Source: Amphimedon queenslandica
Taxonomy: Eukaryota; Porifera; Demospongiae; Haplosclerida; Niphatidae
Reading direction: 5' to 3'
Length of the DNA: 41,811 nt
NCBI RefSeq assembly: GCF_000090795.2
Contig: NW_003546419.1
Location: 26,745 to 68,555, forward strand
Shown: one piece after another, positions 10,047 to 21,513 of the stretch
How positions within the stretch are numbered: the first letter of the stretch is position 1
Layout of the letters: every line of letters starts with the position of its first letter
Notes under the pieces: generated by a model
Databases searched by the model: none
Seen by the model: only the letters and a program-made list of their open reading frames with translations
Told to the model about the DNA's origin: nothing
Translations under genes and position numbers: made by a program

Positions 10047-10929
10047 ATGAAGCCTTCACTGGTGTTGTACTTTATCATTTCGGCATTTCTCATGTCTACC
10101 ATTAAATGCTTGCAAAATGGTAATGCATGCATACCACAGGCTCAGCTTTCACTGCATGTTGAGTTGCTGACATGACATGCTTTGTTACTGAGGCTGAATC
10201 TAATGTTTTTATTTATCATTAGAAGATCAAGACATAATTGAAGACAAGGAAAAACTCTTTGAAGACCCTGATTTTGTTGAGAATATTGATGAAATTGCAG
10301 CAGAAGTAGAGCAGAGCCCCTTGCAGGATGAAAGCAATGAAGCTGGATATGATGAAGAGGATAATAATGCATTAATTACAGGTATAGATCTAACCATGTA
10401 TATACTTATGCATTATAATACTATATATCATTAATATTTATAGAAGTGACGGAATTTGACAAAAACTGTAAGGGCTTATAGTTATTAACTTTATGATTTG
10501 TACTGTTAACATTATTTTACAGCTACTTGCTTGAATCAGGACAATTGCAGGAGGCTGACCACAACAGAGAGAGTTTGCGGCAAATTTACAATTCCTAGAC
10601 GCTGCAATAAGAGGATTGCATATCGTGTTCAAAGCCCTCGTTTCATCAAAGTCTCCAAAAGGGTTTGTTCCTACAATACATTTTTCTACAAAGGCCGCAA
10701 ATGCCGATCCTCTAAATATTACACTATTACAAAATTCAAAGTGGCTTATAGGTCAGTTATGAAGCATAAGGTCTACTCAAGCACTTGCTTCTCGACTAAA
10801 CAGAAATGCAAGACAATCACATTCACTGCCTGTAAGTAATATTCAAGCCTTCAAGTTAATTCATTTTTATTTTCATTTTCCACAGCGCCAAATTGGAGGA
10901 GCCAGCTTGTAAAGAATACTCCTCAGTAA
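10047..10929 (+). CDS. Secreted acidic-pro/cationic Cys-rich protein, copy 3
   Basis: Four exons: 10047-10119, 10223-10381, 10523-10831 and 10886-10929, joining in frame to 585 bases (194 aa), with the same number and phases of introns as copy 2. The signal peptide starts MKPSLVLYFIISAFLMS. The second exon is acidic (EDQDIIEDKEKLFEDPDF and onwards). The third exon has 8 Cys in a Lys/Arg-rich domain with ERVCG, KRVCSYN, GRKCRSS and the shared KCKTITF. The C-terminus differs (SPNWRSQLVKNTPQ). It is diverged from copies 1 and 2, so the family is older than the block duplication. A polyadenylation signal AATAAA is at 11084-11089. Confidence 0.8.
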
Positions 10930-11083
10930 AAGATGATAAACTCACAAGAATTGTAGTTGTAGATCTAGATTTGAACTTTTTATCTTAGTTTCGTTTTTGT
11001 ATGAGATTTTGCAGAAATAGCATTACATTATCTGATTTCAATTTCATCATCATCATCATCAAAAATAATTAAGAAGGACAAAA

Positions 11084-11089
11084 AATAAA
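11084..11089 (+). terminator. Polyadenylation signal AATAAA of Cys-rich copy 3
   Basis: AATAAA lies 155 bases after the stop codon of the gene ending at 10929. No other AATAAA on this strand is closer. Confidence 0.45.
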
Positions 11090-11263
11090 TTTTGAAATGT
11101 TATTCTAGTAATAATTGTTAAGAAGTAAAAGAGCCATATTGAAGATTCTTAATGCTAGTAGCTACACTACAGGTAGTAGCATACCTCTATATCAGTATAA
11201 TAAGTAAAGAGCACTAAACATTATGACAATTAGCAAGAGCAATCAGCTCTCTTGTGTTCAGTT

Positions 11264-14200
11264 TTATGATACGTTTAATTTCTCCATGATTGGCTCAATT
11301 CGGTCGAATTTCGGTCTCTTTCCAGGATCAGCATTCCAGCAGATATCAATGATTCTTTGAATGTGCGAGTTGACAAACTGTGGAACTACTGGCCGGGCAT
11401 TCTCCTTCGCTATCTAATGGCATAAAAAGAGAGAAAACAAACAATGCTGCTAATAGAAGTAACACATTACAATACATGAACATAACTATAGCAAGATGTA
11501 TTTCTAATCAAACATGTAGGATGATATCATATAGCGGGTTTTTTCAAGAATAAAAATTTTCATGAATCACCTGTATCTGGAGGTTGACGAATTTAATTTT
11601 TGCAAATTTCCACTATTCTGCCATCTTATACCATATTAAATTGATTTTCAAGGAATCTACATGTCATGAATCTTAAAAAATCTTTGAAACTCATGAAATT
11701 TGTTATCCTAAAAACCCGCTATATGGCATGCACCCATTATGCACTCATAACAATAACAGTCATTACCTTGAAGCCAGCCATCATTGGCGAGAGACCAGCA
11801 TATGGTATCTTTCCAGTGGCAATCTCCCACAGTATAACAGCAAAGCTATACATGTCAGCAGCTCTCTTGTCCACTTCATCAGGACGCTTCTGGAGAACTA
11901 CAAAATAAGTAATGTAAATATACTTTTCTAGAGCTACATGTATCTTATCAAGGTTTCCCACAGGATTTTGGCATTGTGTTCATGAAGAATTTTTAGTGGA
12001 TTTAAAATTGCTCAAAAATTTGGCAAAATACAACTATACTACATATACAGGGATTTTTCCTTACTAAAATTTTCTGCTTTTATAATTTATTCATATACAT
12101 ATACATGATCTTACGTTGTATAGAAAGTTTGAAATGATTCGTACCAAAATTGGATTTTTTACAAAATTTTAAAGTTACTTAAAACTCAAGCCAAAGTCCC
12201 TGTACTAATAGTACAGGGTCATTGGCCAAATTTTGCCAAAAATGACTAGGAGAGAATTCTTAATTTTTATATTTTTTCCTGATAGATATACATATTCTTA
12301 TGTTGTGTAGCAAGTTTGAGCCGATTCCGATCAAAATTTGATTTTTTATGAATTTTAAAAGTTGCTCCAAAATCAGGCCAAAGTCCCTGTACTGTAGTAC
12401 AGGGTCATTGGCTAAATTTCGCCAAAAATGACTACGAGAGAATTCTTAATTTTTATATTTTTTCCTGATAAATATACATGTTCTTATGCTGTGTAGCAAG
12501 TTTGAGCTGATTCTGATCAAAACTGAATTTATTACAAATTTTAAAGTTGCTTCAAAAGCCACATACATGCTTTTTGTAGCTCCACTTAGCACAGCTATTA
12601 TTAAACAAAAATTACCAAATGCCACATGTAATATGCAATACAACTACCGTATAGCTGGTTTAACTCACGTGGAATTAATTTTCATGCAGGCTCAAATCCT
12701 CTAAAATTAACTCCACTAAATTTTATTAAAACCAATCAAACATTAACAAAAATTTTGCAAGGCACTAAAATTAATTCTAATGAAAATTTAAGCAACAAAA
12801 TTTGAGGCCACAAAATAAACCAGCTATACGGTACGTCTCAATCTCAATCTTCTCTCTCTCTCTCTCTGTATGTATGTGCCTCACGTTCTGGTGCACACCA
12901 CTGAGGATGATACATGTGGTTGGAGTCCATGAAAGAGAATCGATAGCGAGATAAATCAATTTTAGCTGTGAGATCATTGTCAACCTAAAGAAAGAAAATA
13001 ATGTTAATGCACCAACAAAACGAACTATCATTTTTCACAAAAAGTTAACATTGCCTTCTACTATATTTTCATTGTTAAAAATTTTTGTGATTTTACTGAA
13101 AATTGGATATTGAAATTAACCGGCCATCACTTCCACAAAAGTTAAAATTCCCTTGTATTACATGTACAGTCAAACCTGCTATTGTGGACACTCTAAAATA
13201 AGGATACCTCTATAATCAGGACAGGTAGTATCAGTCCCAATACAATATAAATGTGTATTAATGAACCTCTAAAATAAGGACACCTCTATAATCAGGACAG
13301 GTAGTATCAGTCCCAATACAATATAAATGTGTATTAATGAACCTCTAAAATAAGGACACCTCTATAATCAGGACAGTTTCATTGGGTCCCAAGGTGTCCG
13401 GAATAGACAGGTTTGACTGTATTCATAAATGCTACTTACAACTATGTTATAAGGATTGAGGTGGAACCTATTGACGATTGGCTCTAAGGAGTGAATGTGT
13501 CTCATTCCATGACATATGTCCTTTGCTAGTTTTACTCCTTCTTGTATATTGATACGGACCTCTGAGGAGAGAAGAAAAGAGGAAAAATGGAAAAAAAGAA
13601 AAAGTAACTAATAGGATTTGCAATTGTTAGTACTACAAGAAAGTCTACCTAATATACAATATACATAATGCTATGAGAAGGTATAGTATTAATACATAAC
13701 TAATAATTGTAAACTTGGAAGAACTTTAGGAGACAATAAATTAATATACACTGTACGTGTACATCTATGTCTTTTGCCATTGGATATACATGTAGCACCT
13801 ACTCAGTATACATGTACATGTACATGTACATGTACATAATAGACACAATATGACTATAAAGATCTAATAGGATACCGTATAGCGCAAAATTTTAGAGGGC
13901 TGTAAATTTCACAGATTTTACGATTTTTTGAAGAATCACAAAAAAATTCCAAAAGATTAAATTATTAGGGCACAAGGTGGCAGACGGTATAAATTAGCAA
14001 AAATTAAATCCACAAAATAGATTTTTAGGTAAATTCGCAAAAAATTAGAGCCCTCAAAAATTTTGCGCTATACGGTACTAGGCTGGGAATTACATTACTT
14101 AGATACATTTAAAGGTCAAATCCTCTATACAATTGATTAAAAATTGACATCACAACAGCCAGCCTATTGTTATAAATCAGGTTCAAGAGGTGGGAGCATT

Positions 14201-17200
14201 ACCTGAGTCCATATCGTGAAGGATGTGATAGAGTGTTCCTAGTGGATAGTGCATTGTGATGAGGTGAATCTGTGGCTCTAGTATAACAGCAAGCAATGGG
14301 GATATGTTCTCATTGGTCAGGATCCTAACAATATAATAATAAACAAGATTATATCTTTACTTTGGGTGATTTTTTTACACACATACATGTACACACACAT
14401 TCATGTACATGTACAGTAATTGTGACATATATTCAAATTATTCCAAAAATTCCAACACACAAGAATGAAACATGAATGACTGCACAATAACTATGCACAC
14501 AGCATGTGGTGATGCATACACACACACACACGTACAACTTCAGTACTGTTCAATAGCAATCACAAGTATTCAATAAGCAATATAGATATACCATATAAGT
14601 GGTTTTTTCGAGGGTTGCAAATGTCGCAGATTTCACGGATTACTTCGTGATTCGGGAAAATAAAATCCATGAAAATCAATTTAATATGGTACCGCATGGC
14701 ACATGAGGTAGAATTCGCAAATATTAAAATCCACAAATTAGAATTTTAGTAGATTTCACGAAATATAATTTCCTCACAAAAACCACTTATACGGCACAGT
14801 ATGTACATGTACATGTAATATACTAAAATAATACTGTACATGTACTGTCCTTTTACTGTTCTTTGATTACCTTAGTTTAGGATATTCCCTTGGAAAGGTT
14901 TCTTGTACTGTTTGAGAGGAGAAGACATCGTGTTTAGCAAAGAGCTTCTTCACATGAACAGTGTGACCGCTCCATGAGCCTTTCCATACCTAGAGTACAC
15001 AGACTCATTCCCACTCCATCATACACTCATTCCTAATCCATCATACACTCATTCCTAAACCATCATACACTCATTCCGAATCCATCATACACTCATTCCA
15101 AATCCATCATACACTCATTCCCAATCCATCATACACTCATTCCCAATCCATCAAATACTCATTCCCATTCCTAAAACTCATTGACTCATTCTGTTATAAA
15201 CTGATTCCTATGTACATGTATCCTCATTCTCATTCCTTTATTAACTCATTCTCGTTCCTTTATTAACTCATTCTCGTTCCTTTATTAACTCATTCTCATG
15301 CCTTACCTCCCCAAACTGATCCTCTTCTATTTTGAGTGACATTGTCACCTGACGTTGCTCAATCTCCATTTGTCTCTGTCGGAACTCAAGAACTACAAAA
15401 TAAAAAATTGCATGTACAATGTACAGTAAAGTAGCAGTAAAATACAATAGTAGCAATGGAAAGCTTTGATGAATTTAACTTTAATGTAAAGCAGAAAATT
15501 AACTTACAATCTTTCTTTGTCTTTGTTGAAAGAGACTCTGAAAAAGGAGAGAGAGAGAGAGGGGGTAGGGGGGAAGAGAGAGAGAGAGTCAGAGAGAGAA
15601 AGAAAAAGAGAGAGAGAGGGATCAAAACAAAAATATATAATATAATGTACACATGTGTACATGCAATTACTACTACTGGTAGAATGATCTCACTTCTATG
15701 TGGTATAGTAACAAGACTTTGACCAAACTCATCAGCCAAACCTTTAAAAATGAAATAACAACATCAAGTCCCTGTGGTAACAAGCCACGTCCAATACTCA
15801 CCTTGCAGCTTACGCTTAAGTGTTGGTCTGGCCTTAGAGTAGGCAGTGTCACCTTGCTTATTAGCTATAGCAATCACTGCACCTTGTTTGACTAGTACCT
15901 GCACAATAAGACATGTAGAGATAAGTGTACCAAACACCATGTAATCTTATTAGGACTAGGAATCAGGCCTGGGGTCAATTACAATTAAATGTAATCTATT
16001 ACTATTACTATTACTTGAAAATTTTAACTATTATATTACTATTACTATTACAGACTTTTTTCAAAGTAATCTATTACTATTATTATTACAACAAAGTATA
16101 TTACTATTACAATTACTATTACAATACGCCATAGATTTTTATAGGTTACTGATAAAAATTAATTGAAAAATCTAATTTTGAAGTTAATCTAAGCCATTTT
16201 ATAGTTTCAAATTAAGAATGCTTTGTTATATTTATGATAAAAAGTCTCAGTACTAAGCAATAGTTCCTGGCTAACGTGCTATTTTCCTATTGTTACTTAT
16301 TAGTGTAACACTGCAAGTAATAGCTATGTAATATTGAGATTACATATTACTTTAACCATTATTACTATTACTATTACTATTACTTCCTGTTACCAAAGAT
16401 GCTATTACTATTACTATTACTATTACTTGGTGCCCTGTAATCGTTACTATTACAATTACTATTACATATTACTATTACCCCAGGCCTGCTAGGAATACAT
16501 GTGTTATATCTATGACGTTTTAGTACATTAATTTCTTTACTAAAATTTAGAGAAACAATATATATTTCTTACACTTCACCCACAAGTCATAATACAGTCA
16601 TTGGTTAATTAGCACTTCCATTTCCAAGGATATCATGTAGTCTAAATCTCACCTCACATATTCCTATGTAGTTCCAGAATGCTGCATAATGTAATGGAGT
16701 GTTCCCATGCTCATTGCAGATATTAGGATCAGGAGCAGTCTTCATCAACTAATGGAGAAAAGAAGAGAACAAAGAGAAATTTAAACACAGCATATGTACA
16801 CTACATGTACATGTACATATCACATATTATGCAGTAAATATTGTATTAATGTATCATAACAGTAGTTACTATGGAGAGATTGATGGAATGCTGCCTTTTA
16901 AGGAGAATTGTAAGCAAACGAGCAGATGAACAAATATTATTGTTGTATCATAACAAATTATAGTTAATTATAGGCAGTGGTAGCATAAACAACAGTAATT
17001 TAATAGAGAAGAGAGAGAGAGAGGGAGAGAGAGAGAAAGAGAGAGAGAGAGGGGGAGGGAGAGAGAGGGGGAGAGGGAGAGAGGGAGAGAGGGAGAGAGA
17101 GAGGGGGGGGGGAGGAGGGAGAAAGAGACACAATGTGACATACATGTAAAGTAAAAACTAGAGACTCACTCTTAAAACCACATCGTATTTTCCATGAGCA

Positions 17201-17966
17201 ACTGCCAAGTGAAGTATAGAGTCTCCTCCCATGTTAAGGATGTCATTCCTGGCCCCATGAGTGAGGAGGTAATCAACAATATTAGTGAGGCCATGAGAGC
17301 AGGCATAATGTAGAGGAGTGAAGCCATGTTGATCACTGGGGAGAGAGGGAGGGAGAAGAAAAGAAAAAGAGAGAGGAAAAAGAGGAGAATGAGAGAGGGA
17401 TTTGAGGAGAAAGAGAAATAGAAATAAAGTAAACAATAGGAATGAGCATTATACATATTAAGAGTATACAAACATACACTTACAAGGAGCTCTAAACAAA
17501 CAATTTAAAAATAAACACAGTACTAATCTAAGAATTATGCCGATGAACCAGAAAGAGTTAGTTTGTATGCTCAATAATGGCATAATAGAAACTACATAGA
17601 AATGTACACTGTAGCCAAACTGGACTGCATTACAATTAAAAGTTCACAACAAAAATAATGATACTCTCCCATACGATGTGTTGATGTCATTCTCAGGATT
17701 GAGGACCCATTCCTTTATAAAGAGGTCATCCCCTATCCTACAAGCATGGTATATGTCCTCTGTAGTGGTGTCTAGTGGAAAGAATACAAAGAAGAGAGAG
17801 TAAGAGATGAAATTTAGAGGGTGTTAATAAAATTACAATAGAGAAACAATCTAAAACATATCTAATTCTAGAACAACTCGCGGTAGTATTCCAACAGGCA
17901 CAAGACAAGGATATGCGTTAACAATAAGTAGAGGATCGATTTACCTTTTCCTTTCTTCACTGCCAT
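11264..17966 (-). CDS. ILK: Integrin-linked kinase (pseudokinase)
   Basis: Fourteen exons: 17945-17966, 17675-17771, 17170-17335, 16653-16748, 15802-15898, 15694-15741, 15508-15537, 15307-15392, 14871-14989, 14203-14324, 13440-13561, 12885-12984, 11767-11897 and 11264-11413. They total 1386 bases (461 aa; vertebrate ILK is about 452) and every junction keeps frame. Residues ~10-160 are ankyrin repeats (DQHGFTPLHYACSHG, NEHGNTPLHYAAFWN). Residues ~186-458 are the kinase-like domain: FGEVWKGSWSG, VHVKKLF with the VAIK-type lysine, and PELLQKRPDEVDKRAADMYS. The HRD and DFG motifs are absent (LEPIVNRFHLN; IDLSRYRFSF), as in other ILKs. It should act at integrin adhesions with PINCH and parvin through the ankyrin and pseudokinase parts. 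Introns hold several MITEs. Confidence 0.95.
11527..11726. mobile_element. MITE, CCGTATA-type family, in ILK intron 13
   Basis: The ends CATATAGCGGGTTTTTTCA and AAAACCCGCTATATGG are inverted repeats. The inside has the family pattern of ATTTCATGAATC and GCCATCTTATACCATATTAA. Confidence 0.6.
11990..12560 (-). repeat. ~180-190-bp satellite-like tandem repeat in ILK intron 12
   Basis: Two to three diverged units carry AGTCCCTGTACT, GTACAGGGTCATTGGC, GCCAAAAATGACTA and TGTGTAGCAAGTTTGAGC. Read on the minus strand it shares CAGCTCAAACTT and CTACACAGCATAAG with the arrays at 24.2-25.1 and 34.8-35.3 kb, so it is the same family inverted. Confidence 0.6.
12647..12830. mobile_element. MITE, CCGTATA-type, TA target site, ILK intron 12
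   Basis: CCGTATAGCTGGTTTA at the left end pairs with TAAACCAGCTATACGG at the right end, with TA on both sides. It has a GAATTAATTTT / AAAATTAATTC inner inverted pair. Confidence 0.7.
13165..13421. mobile_element. Tc1/mariner-type MITE with internal 76-bp tandem repeat
   Basis: TACAGTCAAACCTG (13165-13178) is the exact inverse of CAGGTTTGACTGTA (13408-13421), with TA as likely target site. Inside, a 76-bp unit beginning CTCTAAAATAAGGA repeats at 13191, 13267 and 13343 (about 2.4 copies). It lies in the ILK intron between exons 11 and 12. Confidence 0.75.
13809..13837. repeat. GTACAT palindromic hexamer array
   Basis: Tandem GTACAT units form a self-complementary run. Shorter runs occur near 14403, 14803, 16806, 21994 and 34783, so this is a recurrent simple sequence in the genome. 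Confidence 0.7.
13875..14075. mobile_element. MITE, CCGTATA-type, TA target site, ILK intron 10
   Basis: CCGTATAGCGCAAAATTTTA at the left end pairs with the right end AAAATTTTGCGCTATACGG, flanked by TA on both sides; 201 bp long. An inner GAGGGC/GCCCTC pair is shared with other family members. Confidence 0.8.
14591..14794. mobile_element. MITE, CCGTATA-type, ILK intron 9
   Basis: CCATATAAGTGGTTTTTTCG at the left end is inverted against ACAAAAACCACTTATACGG at the right. Similar length and internal ATTTCACGGATT-like sequence place it in the same family. Confidence 0.7.
15000..15300. repeat. Minisatellite of CATCATACACTCATTCC units in ILK intron 8
   Basis: At least six units of about 22-23 bases (ACTCATTCCTAATCCATCAT with variants) run from 15005 to 15170. 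A related TTTATTAACTCATTCTCGTT repeat follows to 15300, ending just before exon 8. Confidence 0.75.
15540..15625. repeat. GA-rich microsatellite in ILK intron 6
   Basis: Imperfect GAGAGA tract starting within a few bases of ILK exon 7 (15508-15537). On the coding strand its CT-rich complement is the polypyrimidine tract of that exon's acceptor. Confidence 0.7.
15964..16488. mobile_element. Non-autonomous hAT-type element with ATTACT repeats, 8-bp target duplication
   Basis: The element starts CAGGCCTGGGGTCAATTAC and ends TATTACCCCAGGCCTG, inverted repeats of about 14-16 bp starting with CAG. Both sides carry the identical 8-mer CTAGGAAT (15956-15963 and 16489-16496), the target duplication length of hAT transposons. 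The inside is mostly TTACTATTAC simple repeat, with no transposase. It lies in ILK intron 4. Confidence 0.85.
16990..17130. repeat. GA-rich microsatellite in ILK intron 3
   Basis: GAGAGAGAGGGAG-type tract about 140 bases long, beginning 30 bases beyond the donor side of exon 3. A shorter GA-rich run is at 17340-17412 in intron 2. Reverse-strand open frames here are low-complexity artefacts. Confidence 0.75.
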
Positions 17967-18236
17967 GATTTGCAGCTAGCCCTGTTGTGTTGTGTTGTTT
18001 GCAATGAATGAACTGTAAACTGTAGTTTGGCCCCGCCCACAACACACACCTACGCAATTTTATTACGTGGGTGGAATGTTATGATGATTTTTATTAGCTT
18101 TCACAACAAACATGCAATTATAAATCCAATTACTTACTTCATTACTCAGAATACTGTCCAAAAATAACACTCCAACGACTTGTTATATCTCCATGCATCA
18201 AAGAAAGTCCAGTTCATTTTAGTCATTGGATCCACC

Positions 18237-19746
18237 ATGACTTTCAAAATATCATATGTCTTTCTCTTTCTTGTCTTCATTGCTTCTACAAGCAGTTCAT
18301 CATATATTACAGATGAGTCTGAGTCAGCTGAATTAGAGGCATACCGCATAGCAAAGTTAGGATATCTGCTTAGCTCTGCTCAAAGTCATAAAGATTCCGA
18401 TACAGAAGTAGAGCCAGATGATACAGATATTAATAAAGAGCCTAATACTACACCTGATGATACAGATATTTATAAAGAGCCTAATACTACACCTGATGAT
18501 AGAGAGGACATACCTATTTCAGAGGTTGACATCCAGTTAGTGAAAGACATAAGAGAGGAAAGGTCAGTAATACAATATGCACCAAACTGCAGTGCATTAA
18601 TCATATGCACTGTATTTTATATACATATAGTACATCTATGTCCATTGCATTTATTCTTAATCCCTTTTGTATAGGGTAAATAAAGATATTGCTCTCGATA
18701 TGAACTGTGAGAGGGTTGTCTCAATGGTCACTTGTTCTTTCCAGTACAAAAACAATGGAGTCAAGGACTATTATTTATTCAAACGTGATTCTCCACTAGA
18801 GGGCGAGATCAATTCTCCATTCATATACGTTTATGGCAATGGGTATCCGGTTCAATACAAGGGGATAATAGTCCACCGCAAAGATCCAACACTGGATGAC
18901 TTTGTCTTGCTAAGAGCTGGAAAGAGCATATCTGCTTCAATCAGACTCACTGATGCATTTGACTTTACGCAAAATACAATTTACACCGTCCAGTACAACA
19001 AACCAATCATGTATATTGAGAAAGGAAGCATAATGATGGAATGGAAGAGGAGTGGAATAAAGGCAATGCGTGCTACAGCAGTTTTTAAGGCTGATACTTT
19101 TCTCTTGTACGACGTTGGGTCCCTCTCTAAACCAGACTTAAGCATCGAAACTGATCAAGATGATGATGAAGATGCATACCAAGAGGATGATGTTGACATT
19201 ACAGGTCAGTCTTGTCGTGGTGCTAAAGTAACTGGAGGTGATAGCATACAATCGAATAACACTCTTGAGCTCCATGAAGACCTTTGCAATAATCTAAACA
19301 TGGCAAGGGGAATGATTAAAAAGCCATTTAAAAAGTACATGGAATGGTTTGGAAAGAATGAAAAAAAATACTACAGGTATGTATACAATACCTTTACAAT
19401 CATTTTAAATCGGTTGAGAAGAACTGAAGTTCACTATGAGGTCAAAAAAAAGTGCCCAAGAGGCTGGATTGCGTATATTCACAAATCTGAGAAGGGAATG
19501 ATAGCACTTTGCAAGTCTTTCTTTGATATAAAAGAAATTTACTGTACAGAAAATCCTTATGAGCAGACCAGAGAGGGAGTTGTAGTCAATCTACTGGTTC
19601 AAGGATCTGAGCATGCCTACAACTTGGTATCGCATCCAGGATATTATATTAAGTGGCTGGCATATTCTTTTCCAATGATTGCTATCAAAAATGTCAAAAA
19701 TTACGAGTTGTTCTATTGCGATGCTCAAGAACCAGAACCCTATTAG
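18237..19746 (+). CDS. Secreted M35-like (aspzincin) protein A, probable pseudoprotease
   Basis: Two exons, 18237-18562 and 18675-19746, total 1398 bases (465 aa). The start has context CCACCATGA and gives a signal peptide (MTFKISYVFLFLVFIAST). Residues ~23-108 are an acidic linker with a 13-residue direct repeat (TPDDTDI-YKEPNT). Residues ~110-240 are the N-terminal beta domain typical of M35 peptidases (KRDSPLEG, YKGIIVHRKDP, DDFVLLRAGKS, YTVQY). Residues ~290-465 match the M35 catalytic domain (MEWFGKNEKKYY, ALCKSFF, NYELFYC). At the HExxH position it has NLLVQ, and the downstream Asp region (SEHAYNL) is not conserved, so zinc binding and catalysis should be lost. AATAAA is at 19846-19851. 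Confidence 0.85.
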
Positions 19747-20280
19747 AGATTGGATTCATGATTCTATTGAACTATAATTTGAACATTTTTGTAATGTAGA
19801 TAGCTATTAGCCTTAATTAATTTTTCATATATTATATAGCTACAGAATAAATAATTGCTCATAGCATTAATCAAACAGACTACTGTTAATAATATATGTG
19901 GTTGCATAGCTCTTCATAATTGGCACTGTATATATAAAAATAGTATGTACAGTAATTATGTATTACAATATGTATAACAATACATAAGTATATACATGTA
20001 TACAGTTACATACATATATCTGTGCAACATATCTATTATGGGGGTATGATATAACTGGATATCTATGTACATATCCATATAGTCAAATTTACAGCTAGTG
20101 CTAATTATAAATGAGGCCAATTAGAGGTAATTAAAATTTAAAAAACAAACAAAAATCAACTAAGTTTATTTATAATACCCAATCAATCATTAGCATTACT
20201 GCCAAATTAAGTTTCGTGCACTGACAGTCTACAAAAAGCCAACCCATTGGATCCTGTTAGCATTCTAGTCAATTAATAAG
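19747..20280. other. Intergenic, M35 genes A to B
   Basis: AT-rich sequence with the 3' UTR signal of gene A and a tract of TATACATGTA-like repeats near 19980-20070. No gene is seen. Confidence 0.5.
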
Positions 20281-21513
20281 ATGCGTAGAGCACTAGTCCT
20301 GGTTGTTACATTTCTACATGTATATGGTAAGTATAAAGCTATGCATAATAAATCTACTAATTTATTTCCATCATTATTAGGAGCTTTTTCTGAGGAGCAA
20401 TCAAATGCAGTGCCTTTAGTATCAAAGTAAGCTAACAAGCCATTAGAATAATCTTGTGTATGATTGTTTTTGATTTATAAATACAGTAATGCTCCAGTTT
20501 CTGTAACAATGTCATGCCAAAAAGTGGAAACTAAAGTTGTTTGCTCATTCCAATATCTAAACAATGGACAGGAGGACTTGTACTTGATGAAACGGGACTC
20601 ACCACTGGAAGAAGACATCCTATCTCCTTACATGTCAGTATACTTCAGTGGAGAGCAAATAGAATACGAAGGAGTCTTTGTGCACCGTGAAGAGCCTACA
20701 ATTGATGACTTTGTTTTACTAAGGGCAGGAGAGACTCGCACTACATCAATCACACTCACTGATGCTTATAACTTTGCTAGCATGACTAGCATAGGAATAT
20801 ATACCATACAATACATGGAGCCATTGCTGTATATATCGAAAGATAAGATGATGTCCAGAAAAGCCTACGAGCTTTCTCAAATGCCAGTTCTTCAATCTGT
20901 GACTGTATACATTAAGGACACAAGTGTCCTTGACCAGCCATTTGATGGTGAGACTTATGAAACAGATGATGAATTTGAAATGGAAGAAACATGTGAGAAA
21001 GCAAGCTACATTAGTGCAACAGAAAAGGAAGGAAACAACACTGCTGAAATACACGAGTTCATTTGCAAGTCCCTGAAACTGGCAAGTCTTGATGTGGACA
21101 CACACCCTTCTCTATACAAAGAATGGTTTGGGGCTAGAAGCAGAAAAAATACTGAAATTGTCAAGAAGACATTTGGTGAGATGATCAAAGGCCTTACTGT
21201 TAACAGAGTCGTCTATGACATGAAGCCAAAGTACTGCAGACCAAAGAGCAGTGGATACATTCATTTGCATAAGAGGACACTCGTGTTTAGCATTTGCCAT
21301 GCTTTTTTTTCAAGGGACATGTTTTGCAGTCAGTTTGGCTCACCTTCAAGAGAAGGAATACTTGTGAATATGCTGAGCAAACTATTCGGTCGCACTGCAG
21401 GGATTCGACATGGAGAGAAAGGCTGCAGGTTCCTGGCAAAATATTTCCCAGAAATAGCCATTCATAATTCAGGCAATTATGAGAGATTCTACTGTCAGTC
21501 ACGATTTGAGTAG
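20281..21513 (+). CDS. Secreted M35-like (aspzincin) protein B, probable pseudoprotease
   Basis: Three exons, 20281-20326, 20381-20426 and 20487-21513, total 1119 bases (372 aa). The signal peptide is MRRALVLVVTFLHVYG. The beta domain (~30-160) has KRDSPLEED, YEGVFVHREEP and DDFVLLRAGET. The catalytic-like domain (~190-372) has KEWFGARSRKN, SICHAFF, GSPSREGILV and GNYERFYC. Compared with gene C, HEWTH is replaced by NMLSK and the third zinc ligand Asp by Gly (GRTAGIRHG). Fold Cys residues are kept, so the protein should fold and be secreted but not cut. It has no long acidic linker, unlike A. AATAAA is at 21624-21629. Confidence 0.85.

Noticed and set aside
12777..13031. 84-residue minus-strand frame over ILK exon 12
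   Set aside because: Out-of-frame reading; the ILK frame of exon 12 is fixed by flanking phases and family motifs.
15925..17145. Frames rich in Tyr/Leu or Ser/Pro in ILK introns
   Set aside because: They come from ATTACT and GA/CT simple repeats.
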